Assembly: GCF_002114285.1 (NCBI RefSeq)
Contig: NZ_NEDJ01000005.1
Span: 30,047-94,046 of the forward strand
Direction of reading: 5' to 3'
DNA: 64,000 nucleotides
DNA from: Halorubrum ezzemoulense DSM 17463
Lineage (GTDB): Archaea; Halobacteriota; Halobacteria; Halobacteriales; Haloferacaceae
Both the position numbers and the translations under genes were made by a program. Shown piece by piece: positions 50,376-59,130 of the stretch; position 1 is the stretch's first letter, and the number at the start of each line of letters is the position of its first letter. Below the pieces are notes generated by a model. The model saw only the letters and a list, made by a program, of their open reading frames with translations. It did not search any database and was not told the DNA's origin.

Positions 50376-52301
50376 ATGTCACGGGACCGTGACTACGGAC
50401 GGCGTGACGTGTTGCGAGCGGGTGGAATCGTACTCGGCGGGTCGCTCGTCTCGGGATCGGCGACGGCCGCCGACGGCGACGGCGCGACGACGCTCACAGT
50501 CCTGTCGTACAACGACATTCAGACGGCTGCGGCGGAGGACAAGAAGTTCCCGCGGCTGGTGACGCTCATCGAACAGCGCCGGGCGGCGGCCGACGGGCCC
50601 GTCGTCGTGGTCGGCGGCGGCGACGAGGTGGGGCCGCACGCGCTGAGCCCCGTCTCGCAGTGGCGCGCGCCGGTGGACGTGCTCAACGAGGTCGAGCCGG
50701 ACGCCGACGTGATCGGGAACCACGAGTTCGACTACGGGCTCGACCCTATCTCGGACGTGACGGCCGACTCCGAGTTCCCGTGGCTCGCGACGAACCTCGT
50801 CGACAGCGAGACCGGCGAAGCGTTCGACGGAACGGAGTCCGTCCGAATCGTCGAGCGAGGCGGTGTCAAGGTCGGTCTGATCGGACTCGTCGACGAGGGC
50901 GCGACGTTCGGAAAGACGAACATCAAATTCAACGAAGAAGGATTGACCCTCGAAGAGTACACCGAAACCGGCCCCGCCGAAGCGAAGCGGCTCAAGGAGG
51001 ACGAGGGCGTCGACGCCGTCGTCGCCCTCGCGCACACGGGCATCGGCGACGCGGAGGCGCTCGCCGAGGCCGACGCGGACGACGACATCGACGCGATCGT
51101 CGTCGGCGACGACGAGCAGTTCTATCCGCCCGAGGAGGTCGACGGATCGATCGTCTCCGAGGCTCGGGCCCGCGCCCGTTACCTCAGCGAGATCGAACTG
51201 ACGATCGACGGCGGCGAGGTCACCGCGTTCGACGGGGAGCTGATCGAGGTCACCGACGACATCGAGAAGGACCCGACCGCGTCCGACATCATCAACGAGT
51301 ACCGCGGAGAGGTGAGCCTGGACTCGGTGATCGTGGAGACGGAGACGCCGCTCGACGCCACGTTCGGCTCGAACTACCACCGCGAGACGAACTACGGAAA
51401 CGTGGTCACCGACGCGATGCGCGAGCGCGTCGACGCCGATGTCGCGATCACGAACGCCGGCGGCATCCGCTCCGACTCGGTGTACGGGCCCGGCGAGATC
51501 ACCGGCGGAGACATCTTCAACACGCTTCCGTTCCCGAACACCGTCGTCTCGCTTGAGCTCACTGGCGAGGAGCTCGTCGAGACTTTGGAGAGTCAGGTCG
51601 TCACGCTGGAGAGCGACACCGGGCAGAACTTCGGCGAAGAGATCTCTCAGCAGACCAGCGGCCTGCGCTTCGAGTGGGTCCCCCACAACGACGCCGACGA
51701 ACCGATCCGCGACGTGTACGTCGACGGCGAGCCGCTCGACCCCGAGGAGACGTACGAAGTGGCCGTCAACAGCTTCATCGCAAACGGCGGGAGCGGCTAC
51801 CCGCTCGACGACAAGCCCGTCGAGGCCACCGGCGAACTCCAGGCGACGACGGTCGTGAACTACTTAGAGGAGAAAGATACCATCGCTCCGACCGTCGAGG
51901 GGCGGATGCAGCGCGTCGACCGCAACCTGCCCGACGCCGCCGTCACCGTCGACGGGAACGGCAAGGTGGTCTCTCAGTTCGACGCGCCCGACGACGTCCA
52001 GTCGGTCGCCGAGGACACCGTCGCCGTGTGGACGCCGGAAGGTGACCACGTCGACGCGGAGAAGGTCGTCTTCGACGAGGAGGACGAGACTCTCGTCGTC
52101 CGGGTCGACGACAGCAACTTGGCGGACACGATAGAGGACGCGGACGACGGCGACGAGGTCGCGCTCGACATCTACGCCGAGTACGAGTCTAGCGAGTACG
52201 ACCACATCTACTTCGAACGCTCTCGGCTGAACGCGGACGTGTCGGCGACCGTGCGCCGCCGCGGTCGGGGCCTCGGCAGCGCCGGTCCGCCGGGACGCTG
52301 A
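50376..52301 (+). CDS. Tat-exported bifunctional metallophosphatase/5'-nucleotidase family protein
   Basis: 641 residues. A twin-arginine signal (YGRRDVLRAGG) starts the chain. The metallophosphatase domain shows LSYNDIQTA, VVGGGDEVGP, GNHEFDYG and AHTGIGD; the nucleotidase C-terminal domain begins near 310 (YGNVVTDAMRERVDADVAIT, NAGGIR, and NGGSGYPL near 470). The last ~130 residues are an extra acidic domain. Where most family members have G-H-x-H, this one has VVGDDEQFYPP, so a metal ligand set is altered. It is expected to release phosphate from extracellular nucleotides. Confidence 0.85.
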   Translation: MSRDRDYGRRDVLRAGGIVLGGSLVSGSATAADGDGATTLTVLSYNDIQTAAAEDKKFPRLVTLIEQRRAAADGPVVVVGGGDEVGPHALSPVSQWRAPVDVLNEVEPDADVIGNHEFDYGLDPISDVTADSEFPWLATNLVDSETGEAFDGTESVRIVERGGVKVGLIGLVDEGATFGKTNIKFNEEGLTLEEYTETGPAEAKRLKEDEGVDAVVALAHTGIGDAEALAEADADDDIDAIVVGDDEQFYPPEEVDGSIVSEARARARYLSEIELTIDGGEVTAFDGELIEVTDDIEKDPTASDIINEYRGEVSLDSVIVETETPLDATFGSNYHRETNYGNVVTDAMRERVDADVAITNAGGIRSDSVYGPGEITGGDIFNTLPFPNTVVSLELTGEELVETLESQVVTLESDTGQNFGEEISQQTSGLRFEWVPHNDADEPIRDVYVDGEPLDPEETYEVAVNSFIANGGSGYPLDDKPVEATGELQATTVVNYLEEKDTIAPTVEGRMQRVDRNLPDAAVTVDGNGKVVSQFDAPDDVQSVAEDTVAVWTPEGDHVDAEKVVFDEEDETLVVRVDDSNLADTIEDADDGDEVALDIYAEYESSEYDHIYFERSRLNADVSATVRRRGRGLGSAGPPGR

Positions 52302-52358
52302 ACCCAAGCGGGTTTAGCGCTCGTCGTCGCGGTCGCCCGCCGTCTCCGGTCCGCGCCC

Positions 52359-52802
52359 CTAGGCGACCGCGATCGCCGCTCCGATGACCGCGCCGACCGC
52401 GTTGACCGCGGCGTCCCCCCACGCGAAGGAGCGCCACGGGATCGGCGCCTGGACGAGTTCGATGCCGAACCCGAACGCGACCGCGGCGGCGGCCGCGAGG
52501 AAGGGACCGACCCGCCGTCTTCCCGTCGTCGGAACGAGGAGGCCGGCGAGGACCGCGTACCCGACTACGTGGAACGGATCGGTGAGTCCGATTTCGGCGG
52601 GGAGAGCGTCGAGGACGCCGCCGAGCGCGCTCTCGCCCCCGCCGGACGATCCGGGCACCGGGACCACCGACGCGACGAACACGGCGAGCGCGAACCCGAA
52701 CGCCCTCGCTCGCTCACGCCTGATCGACCCTAAGCGGCGCCTGATCTCCCCCGGACGCCGAGCGGTCGCCTCTCCCCGTCCGCCTCGGTCGGTCACGGTC
52801 AT
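52359..52802 (-). CDS. VanZ-like family membrane protein
   Basis: 147 residues with about four helices. The VanZ hallmarks DPFHVVGYAVLAGLLVP and GIELVQAPIPWRSFAWGDAAVN are clear. The reason for its presence is unknown; VanZ relatives occur in cell-envelope contexts. The frame can start at a TTG at 52820; ATG at 52802 is preferred. Between it and the AOR gene (52803-53059) I see no gene. Confidence 0.82.
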   Translation of the reverse strand: MTVTDRGGRGEATARRPGEIRRRLGSIRRERARAFGFALAVFVASVVPVPGSSGGGESALGGVLDALPAEIGLTDPFHVVGYAVLAGLLVPTTGRRRVGPFLAAAAAVAFGFGIELVQAPIPWRSFAWGDAAVNAVGAVIGAAIAVA

Positions 52803-53074
52803 GCTTCGAGTCGCCGGCAATTATGGACTGCGTCTTCGCGATATTCGGCGCCCGACCCGTAAGACCGACCGAAACCGGTCGTTTACACTACGCCGCTACC
52901 GGACGCTGTGAATCCCTCACACCGCGCCGGAGTCTCCGGATATTCGCGCGGTGAACGCTCGGGCTACTGATAAACGTCGCACCTCGGCGGCGTTCACTTT
53001 TGTAACGCTTTACGGTTTCGTACGGAGGTCAACAACTAACACGCTGTGGTCCTTCTATAATGATAGAGCATTAC

Positions 53075-55006
53075 ATGACTGAAATGGGCGGCTACCGCGA
53101 CCGTGTGGCACAGGTCGACCTCAGCGGCGGGGAGGTCAACTACCACGGGATCGACGACGAGGACGCGGAGAAGTACATCGGCGCGCGCGGACTCGGCGTC
53201 AAATACGTCTTCGACAAGGGGCCCGACGTGGACCCCCTGGGACCGGAGAACCGACTGGCGTTCATGACCGGACCGCTCACGGGTACCCAGACCGTGATGA
53301 GCGGCCGGATCGCCTTGGTGACGAAGTCCCCGCTGACGGGGACCGTCACCGACTCGCACCACGGCGGCTGGTCCGGCGCCCGGCTCAAGTGGGCCGGACT
53401 CGACGGCGTCCTCCTCGACGGAGAGAGCGACGAGCCGGTCTACCTGTTCGTCGAGGACGGCGACGTGGAGGTGCGCGACGCCTCCCACCTCTGGGGACAG
53501 GGCGTCCACGACACGATCGACCAGATCGGCGAGGAGGTCGACGGGAAGGTCGGCCGCGACGTCTCCGTGATGGCGATCGGGCAGGGCGGCGAGAACCAGG
53601 TCCGCTACGGCTGCGTCATCAACGAGGACGACCGCGCCTCGGGCCGCGGCGGCACCGGCGCCGTGATGGGCGCGAAGAACGTGAAGGCGGTCGTCGTGAA
53701 GTCGGGCACCAACATGCCGAAGCCCGCCGACCCCGAGACGTTCCAAGAGGGGTACCAGCAGGCGATGGAGGTCATCCGCGAGTCCGACGTGACCGCGCCC
53801 AACGAGGGCGGCCTCTCGATGTACGGGACGAACGTCCTGATGAACGCGACCGAGGAGATGGACGGCCTCCCGACGAAGAACGCGAAGTACACCTCGACCG
53901 AGGCGTACCACGACGCGGAGGGCGCGGACATCGAGGCGGAGCAGGTCTCCGGCGAGAACGTCCGCGAGAACATCCTCGTCGACGAACCGACGTGCCACTC
54001 CTGTCCCGTGGCGTGTAAGAAGGAAGTCGACGTCAACGTCACCCACAAGGGCCAGGAGATGAACGTCCGCACGGAGTCGTACGAGTACGAGTCCGCGTGG
54101 GCGCTCGGCCCGAACTCCGGCCACTCCGACCGCGACGAGATCGCCCGCATGTTGGAGCAGTGTAACGACCTCGGTCTCGACACCATCGAGGCCGGCAACA
54201 TGATGGCGATGGCGATGGAGATGAGCGAGGAGGGCAAACTCGACGGCGTCGGCCACCTCGACTGGGGCGACTCGGAGACGATGATCGACCTCATCGAGGA
54301 GATCGGTCACCGCTCGTCCGACCTCGGCGACCTCCTCGCGGAGGGTCCCGAGCGCGTCGCCGACGCGAAGGACGCGCATGGCAACAAGCTCTCCGTGAAG
54401 GGCCAGACGATGGCCGCCTACGACCCGCGCTGTATGAAGGGGATGGCGATCGCGTACGCCACCTCGAACCGCGGCGCGTGCCACCTGCGCGGCTACACGC
54501 CGGCCGCCGAGATCCTCGGGATCCCGGAGAAGGTCGATCCGTACGAGTGGGAGGGGAAAGGCGAGCTCACCGCCACCTTCCAGGACCTCCACGCGGTGTC
54601 GGACTCGTTCGATATCTGTAAGTTCAGCGCGTTCGCTGAGGGGATCGAGGAGTACGTGCTCCAGTACAACGGTGTGACCGGCCAAGACCTCTCGGAGGAC
54701 GAGCTGTTTGAGGCGGGCGAGCGCATCTACAACCTCGAGCGCTACTACAACAACCTCGCCGGCTTCGAAGGCGCGGACGACACGCTGCCGAACCGGTTCA
54801 TCGAGGGCCACCCGGACGCCATCCCCGGCACGGGCGCCAGCGAGGGCGAACTCGTCGAACTCGACCAGCTGAAGGCCGAGTACTACGAGAGCCGCGGCTG
54901 GGTCGACGGCGTCGTCCCGGACGAGAAGCTCGCCGACCTCGGCATCGACGTCGGCCCCGGCACCGGCGTCTCCGCCGGCGACTCCGCGGCCCCCGCCGAC
55001 GACTGA
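53075..55006 (+). CDS. Aldehyde ferredoxin oxidoreductase-family tungsten/molybdenum enzyme
   Basis: 643 residues from the ATG at 53075; an in-frame ATG at 53060 would add five. The pterin/Fe-S signature ends include GARGLGVKYVF and MTGPLTGT (N-terminal), and the 4Fe-4S ligands CHSCPVACKK (C-x2-C-x3-C) with the last Cys in FDICKF. The family oxidises aldehydes to acids with ferredoxin as acceptor and a W-pterin cofactor. No cofactor or aldehyde-specific genes flank it, so the substrate is open. Confidence 0.92.
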   Translation: MTEMGGYRDRVAQVDLSGGEVNYHGIDDEDAEKYIGARGLGVKYVFDKGPDVDPLGPENRLAFMTGPLTGTQTVMSGRIALVTKSPLTGTVTDSHHGGWSGARLKWAGLDGVLLDGESDEPVYLFVEDGDVEVRDASHLWGQGVHDTIDQIGEEVDGKVGRDVSVMAIGQGGENQVRYGCVINEDDRASGRGGTGAVMGAKNVKAVVVKSGTNMPKPADPETFQEGYQQAMEVIRESDVTAPNEGGLSMYGTNVLMNATEEMDGLPTKNAKYTSTEAYHDAEGADIEAEQVSGENVRENILVDEPTCHSCPVACKKEVDVNVTHKGQEMNVRTESYEYESAWALGPNSGHSDRDEIARMLEQCNDLGLDTIEAGNMMAMAMEMSEEGKLDGVGHLDWGDSETMIDLIEEIGHRSSDLGDLLAEGPERVADAKDAHGNKLSVKGQTMAAYDPRCMKGMAIAYATSNRGACHLRGYTPAAEILGIPEKVDPYEWEGKGELTATFQDLHAVSDSFDICKFSAFAEGIEEYVLQYNGVTGQDLSEDELFEAGERIYNLERYYNNLAGFEGADDTLPNRFIEGHPDAIPGTGASEGELVELDQLKAEYYESRGWVDGVVPDEKLADLGIDVGPGTGVSAGDSAAPADD

Positions 55007-55105
55007 GCGGGAACGCGTCCCGAGCGAGGGCGAGAGCGCTCGCGCGTCGACGCCTCTCGCCGCTTCGTGTTTATTTTTAAGTGAGCTCCGCCGGAAGCTC
55101 CGCGT

Positions 55106-55438
55106 ATGGCACACGACCCGCTCTCGCTCTCCGAGGCCCTCCGCACGCGCGTCGGCATCACGCTCGCCGCCGTGAGCCTGTTCGTGTTCGTCTACTCGCT
55201 GCTGATCCTCGGACAGATACTGCTCGGCATCTGGACCGTCCTCGTCCTCACCGTGGGACCGTACCTCTCGTACCGGCTGTTCGCCGCGCTCGACTCGCTC
55301 GCCGACGCCGCCCAGCGGATCGCCGCCGCCCGCGAGCGCGAGGTCGACCGCGACGCCCGGTCCGGCCGCCCCGTCGACCGTGAGAGCCCGGACGGGAGCG
55401 AGCGCCGGTCGGAGCGCGCGACCGAGCGCGATCGCTGA
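55106..55438 (+). CDS. Small haloarchaeal membrane protein
   Basis: 110 residues. Two closely spaced hydrophobic segments (about 17-38 and 42-58) precede a highly charged Arg/Asp/Glu tail. No family recognised. A T/A-rich box (TTTATTTTTAA, 55071-55081) about 25-35 bases upstream is a reasonable promoter, and could also end AOR transcription. Confidence 0.65.
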   Translation: MAHDPLSLSEALRTRVGITLAAVSLFVFVYSLLILGQILLGIWTVLVLTVGPYLSYRLFAALDSLADAAQRIAAAREREVDRDARSGRPVDRESPDGSERRSERATERDR

Positions 55439-55470
55439 CGGCGGCCTCGCTCGTCTCTATTACTGCCCGC

Positions 55471-55827
55471 TCACGCGAACACGACGAACCGGAAGACCCA
55501 CAGCGTTCCCATCCCGGTCGCGATGGTCGCGAACACGTTTTCGGTCCGCCACGCGACCGCGCCGGCGACGGCGCCCGCGATCAGCCGCTCGTCGAGGAAG
55601 GTCGCGGTGACGGACGGCCCGAGCGTCACCAAATCGGGGAGGACGAGCGCCGCGAGGACGGCCGGCGGGACGTACCGGAGCGGCCGCTGGAGGCGCGTCG
55701 GGACGCCGTCGATCCGCCCGAACAGGTGGATGAAGGAGAGCCGGATCCCGTAGGTGATGACGCCGATGACCGCGATTGCGACCCAAGCGCGCGGGGAGGC
55801 GGCGAGGGCGCCGAGACCACTGCTCAC
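55471..55827 (-). CDS. azlD: AzlD-family branched-chain amino acid transport protein
   Basis: 118 residues with about four helices (YGIRLSFIHLFGRIDGVPTR, RPLRYVPPAVLAALVLPDLV), the AzlD small-subunit pattern. It starts at GTG (55827) and overlaps the azlC stop by 4 bases (GTGA), so translation is coupled. With AzlC it forms a membrane exporter that in bacteria has been linked to branched-chain amino acid export. Confidence 0.9.
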   Translation of the reverse strand: MSSGLGALAASPRAWVAIAVIGVITYGIRLSFIHLFGRIDGVPTRLQRPLRYVPPAVLAALVLPDLVTLGPSVTATFLDERLIAGAVAGAVAWRTENVFATIATGMGTLWVFRFVVFA

Positions 55828-56513
55828 GACACCCTCACCTCCGTCACGAGGCCGGCCGCGACCCCGCACAGCGCGCCGACGAGCAGGCCGAGGTTGAGCG
55901 GGAGCCCGGCCGCGACGACCGCGACCGCGCCGCCCGCGACGCCCGCGACGGTGGTCGGTCGGTCCTTCATCGCGGGGACGAGGAGCGCGAGGAAGACGAG
56001 CGGCACCGCGAAGGTGAGCCCCCACGCGTCGGGGACGCCCGCGCCGAGGACGACGCCGACGACCGTCCCGATCTGCCAGACGATCCACAGCGACGCGGCC
56101 GCGCCGAGGTAGTAGCGCCACCGGCTCCGGTCCGGGTTCTCATCGAACTCAGCGACCGAGAGGGCGTACGCCTGGTCGGTGAGGAGGTAGGCGAGCCCCG
56201 CGCGGAGCCGGCGACCGTAGTCGGCGAAGTGCGGCGCGATGGAGGCGGAGTACATCAGCATCCGGAGGTTGATCACGGCCGCCGTCCCGACGACGACGGC
56301 GAGGGGCGCGTTTTCGCCGAGCAGTTCGAGCGCCGCGAGCTGGGAGGCGCCGGCGAACACGATCACGGACATCCCGACCGCCTCGGCGAGACCGAGCCCG
56401 GCGTCGACCGCCGCGATCCCTGCGACGAGGGCGAACGGCGCGACGCCGAGCATGAGCGGCGAGACGTCGCGCACGCCGGCTAATAGGTCCTCGTCGAAGA
56501 CGCCCCCGCCCAC
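55824..56513 (-). CDS. azlC: AzlC-family transport protein
   Basis: 229 residues, polytopic. The opening GVRDVSPLMLGVAPFALVAG and AASQLAALELL-type FAGASQLAALELLGENAP near 60-75 identify AzlC. It is the large subunit of the exporter with azlD, with which it shares a 4-base overlap. The TrmJ-like gene immediately upstream (2-base gap) is on the same strand and may be part of the same transcript. Confidence 0.92.
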   Translation of the reverse strand: MGGGVFDEDLLAGVRDVSPLMLGVAPFALVAGIAAVDAGLGLAEAVGMSVIVFAGASQLAALELLGENAPLAVVVGTAAVINLRMLMYSASIAPHFADYGRRLRAGLAYLLTDQAYALSVAEFDENPDRSRWRYYLGAAASLWIVWQIGTVVGVVLGAGVPDAWGLTFAVPLVFLALLVPAMKDRPTTVAGVAGGAVAVVAAGLPLNLGLLVGALCGVAAGLVTEVRVS

Positions 56514-56515
56514 GG

Positions 56516-57337
56516 CTACTCCTCCCGCGGGTACGGCGGCTCGTCGTACTTCGCCGCGAGGTGGTCGGCGTGGTCCAGCTTCGCGTTCGCCTTCCGGAAG
56601 GCGCCGAGCAGCGAGTGGATCTCACGCTCGGTCGGGTGCGCGCGCCCGAGCAGCCGGCGCATCAACAGCGCGTTCTTCTCGCGGACGTGGTCGCGCTGCC
56701 CCGTCGCCGCGAGGAGCTCGTCGAAGAACTCGTGGAAGCGCTCGAGGTCGGCCTCCGGAGCACGGGTCACCTCCGTGTCGGGCAGCTGCGTCTCCTCGAC
56801 CGTGAGATCGCGAAGCTCGTACAAGAGGACCGTCGCGGCCTGCCCGAGGTTCAAGACGGGGTAGTCGTCGTCGGCCGGGATCGAGCACACCTCGTCGAGC
56901 CGCGAGAGCTCCTCGTTGTTGAGCCCCCGTCCCTCGCGGCCGAAGACGATCGCGGTGGGCGCGTCGACCGTCTTCAGCGACTCGCGCAGCTCGACCGGAG
57001 TCTTGAACGGGAACCGCTCGTGGCTACGGTCGTCCTCGCCGGTGATCGCGGTCGTGCCGACCGTGTGGTAGTGCGCGACGACCTCGTCGAATGTGACCTC
57101 GTCGGCGTTCGGAAGCACGTCCTCGCGGGCGTGTCCGGCGAAGCCGTACGCCTCGCCGTCCTCCGCGATCTCCGGCGGGTTCACGAGCTTGAGGTCCGTG
57201 AGCCCGAAGTTCTTCATCGCTCTCGCGATGGTGCCGACGTTGCCCGGCGTCTCGGGCTCGACGACGACGACCACGGGCTTCCGTCGACCGCTCGCGGGCG
57301 TTTCGACCGCGTCGACGTCCGACTCCTCGTCGCTCAT
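56516..57337 (-). CDS. SPOUT RNA 2'-O-methyltransferase, TrmJ-like
   Basis: 273 residues. SPOUT motifs: VEPETPGNVGTIARAMKNFG near 27-46, FGREGRGLNNEEL near 130, and YPVLNLGQAATVLLYEL near 155 forming the SAM knot. The C-terminal extension with charged helices fits TrmJ-type enzymes that methylate position 32 in tRNA. The ATG overlaps the upstream stop (ATGA), so it is co-translated with the Cys-rich neighbour. Confidence 0.9.
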   Translation of the reverse strand: MSDEESDVDAVETPASGRRKPVVVVVEPETPGNVGTIARAMKNFGLTDLKLVNPPEIAEDGEAYGFAGHAREDVLPNADEVTFDEVVAHYHTVGTTAITGEDDRSHERFPFKTPVELRESLKTVDAPTAIVFGREGRGLNNEELSRLDEVCSIPADDDYPVLNLGQAATVLLYELRDLTVEETQLPDTEVTRAPEADLERFHEFFDELLAATGQRDHVREKNALLMRRLLGRAHPTEREIHSLLGAFRKANAKLDHADHLAAKYDEPPYPREE

Positions 57338-57921
57338 CGGTCCGACGGGTAGTCGGTCGAGAGGTCGAGGTCGGACTCGGCGAGCTCCTCTTCCGTCAGC
57401 TCCTCGTCCGAGCGCTCCTTGCCGGCGAGTTCGACGATGTCGATCCGCTCGCCCTGGAAGTCCTCTTCGAGCCGCTCCTGGACCTCCTGCTGATCGGGCA
57501 GGTCCGGGAGGCCGTCGGGGTCCTCGTCGACGTGCTCGACCGAGCCGTACCCCTCCGGCGCCTCGTTGCCGGCGGCGACCCACTCGTGGAACCGGTCGGC
57601 GAACTCGACGGACCCCTTGTACTCGCTGCCGCCCGCCTCGCGGAACCAGTAGAGCAGGTCGGGTTCGTGCTCGGCGCAGAGCAGCACCTCGCCCTCCGGT
57701 TCGCCGTACACGATCTCCGCCTGCCTACAGCGGTTGATCTCCTCGTCGCCGTGCTCGAGGTAACAGACGTCGCAGGGCTCTTCGACGAGGGTGACGAGCC
57801 GCACGAGTCGCTCTCGCGGATCTTCGGGGATCTCGTCGAGGGGCTTCAGCTCCTCGTCGTCGGTGAATATCTCGTCCTCCTCGAAGCGCCACCCGCGGAG
57901 GCCGATGCTCACTTTCGCCAT
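57334..57921 (-). CDS. Acidic Cys-containing haloarchaeal protein coupled to the TrmJ-like gene
   Basis: 195 residues, very acidic. Cysteines and His in CDVCYLEHGDEEINRC and LLCAEHEPDLL could form a zinc site. No family recognised with confidence. Its TGA overlaps the TrmJ-like ATG (57334-57337), a strong sign of joint expression and possibly of a role in the same RNA modification step. The C-terminal ~30 residues are Glu/Asp-rich. Confidence 0.7.
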   Translation of the reverse strand: MAKVSIGLRGWRFEEDEIFTDDEELKPLDEIPEDPRERLVRLVTLVEEPCDVCYLEHGDEEINRCRQAEIVYGEPEGEVLLCAEHEPDLLYWFREAGGSEYKGSVEFADRFHEWVAAGNEAPEGYGSVEHVDEDPDGLPDLPDQQEVQERLEEDFQGERIDIVELAGKERSDEELTEEELAESDLDLSTDYPSDR

Positions 57922-58152
57922 GTCTCACGCTACGCTCCGGCGGCGATAAAAGCGCGTCCTTCCCGGCACGAGGGGTCGCTACGCCGCGGCGAGGTCGAAG
58001 CGGCGGCCGCGAGCGAGAGTTAGACCGCGACGGGGAGTGGACGGAGAGTTCATACGGGTCGTGGGCGCACCGAGTGACATGCCCCTCCCCGGACCCGTGA
58101 CGGCGCGACGCCGACGCCGCCGTTTATCACTCCGGCCCCCCTCGGCGCAGAC

Positions 58153-58725
58153 ATGAGACGGCGGCGACTCCTCGGGCTGGCCGCGGCCGCTACGACGGGC
58201 GCCGCGGCGGGCTGTCTCGGGGGCGACGACGCGACGAGCGACGGCGGCGATTCGACCGACGGCGACGCGGGTGGCGGGCCGGACGGCGCGAACGGCGGAG
58301 CCGACGACGCAGACTGGCCGACCGGAACGTACGCCGACTACGAGACGACGACCGTGACCGTCGAAGGTCCGGACGGGGGAGCTCGGGGGTCGGTGACGGC
58401 GGCAATCGCGGACACCCGTGACAAACGAATCCTCGGCCTCAGCGGCGCCGAGTCGCTGCCCAACGGGGGCGGGATGTTATTCGTACACGACTCGCCTGGC
58501 CCCCTGACGTACGTGATGCGCGAAATGGACTTCGGCATCGACATCGTCTACGTCGACGGCGACCGAGAGATCACCTCGATCCACAACGCGCCCGAACCGG
58601 GACCGAACGAGGACGGTGAAGATCAACGGTATTCCGGCTCCGGGCAGTACGTGCTGGAGGTCCCCTACGAGTGGACCGACCGCCACGAGGTCGCGGTCGG
58701 CGACTCGGTGCGGTTTAATCTATAA
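58153..58725 (+). CDS. DUF192-domain lipoprotein
   Basis: 190 residues. An N-terminal signal MRRRRLLGLAAAATTGAAAGC ends in a lipobox (AAGCLG, Cys about 21). Then comes an acidic Gly-rich linker and the DUF192 domain (ILGLSGAESLPNGGGMLFVH, FGIDIVYVDGDREI). DUF192 proteins are small beta-barrel proteins of unknown function, usually secreted or anchored. It is followed by copy C of the dispersed element. Confidence 0.85.
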   Translation: MRRRRLLGLAAAATTGAAAGCLGGDDATSDGGDSTDGDAGGGPDGANGGADDADWPTGTYADYETTTVTVEGPDGGARGSVTAAIADTRDKRILGLSGAESLPNGGGMLFVHDSPGPLTYVMREMDFGIDIVYVDGDREITSIHNAPEPGPNEDGEDQRYSGSGQYVLEVPYEWTDRHEVAVGDSVRFNL

Positions 58726-58752
58726 ATGGGGTTCGGAGGCGTGTGCGATCAG

Positions 58753-59053
58753 TTATAACCAGCCGATCGTGGCCCTGCGACGAACACCTCCAAACCCCCA
58801 GTCGCGAGGGGGCGCACGCTCGCTGTGTTCCTCGGTCGCTCACTCCGTTCGCTCCCTGCGGTGCTTGCGTCGCCTGCGCCCCCTCGCGACTGCCCCTTCG
58901 AGTCCCACCCGACCGCGACCGCACCTCACGCCTCCCCAGCCTCGTCGCTCACGCCTTTCGGGCGTTCGCGACTCCCTCGCGCGTGCCCCTCGCGGCCTCC
59001 GCTTCGCTCCGGCCGCTCGGTCGCACGCACCACCGCCCGCCGACCATTTATAA
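58753..59053 (+). repeat. Dispersed ~300-bp hairpin element, copy C
   Basis: The cleanest copy, 301 bp from TTATAA (58753) to TTATAA (59053). Order: box 1 (58785), the perfect 18-bp inverted repeat with a 58-nt loop, TTCGAGTCCCACCC (58897-58910), the identical 23-nt box 2 (58924-58946), variable part, box 3 (58969-58986). It fills the 405-base gap before the DHPS-like gene. Open frames inside it are artefacts. Confidence 0.85.
58799..58892. repeat. Perfect 18-bp inverted repeat with 58-nt loop (element C)
   Basis: Left arm 58799-58816 (CAGTCGCGAGGGGGCGCA) and right arm 58875-58892 are exact reverse complements. The loop (58817-58874) matches the reverse complement of the copy A loop at 46 of 58 positions, but not its direct sequence. 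Confidence 0.9.
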
Positions 59054-59130
59054 GCGATTGCGAGGGCAGTTCTCCGGCGAGCGCCTCGGGTACTCGCCCC
59101 GTTTATGTCGCTCGCGCCCGTGGTGATCGT

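Noticed and set aside
58895..58912. TTCGAGTCCC in the dispersed element as a tRNA T-arm (tRNA-derived element)
   Set aside because: The loop-like TTCGAGT is not flanked by complementary 5-base stems in any copy, and there is no matching D-arm or anticodon arm.
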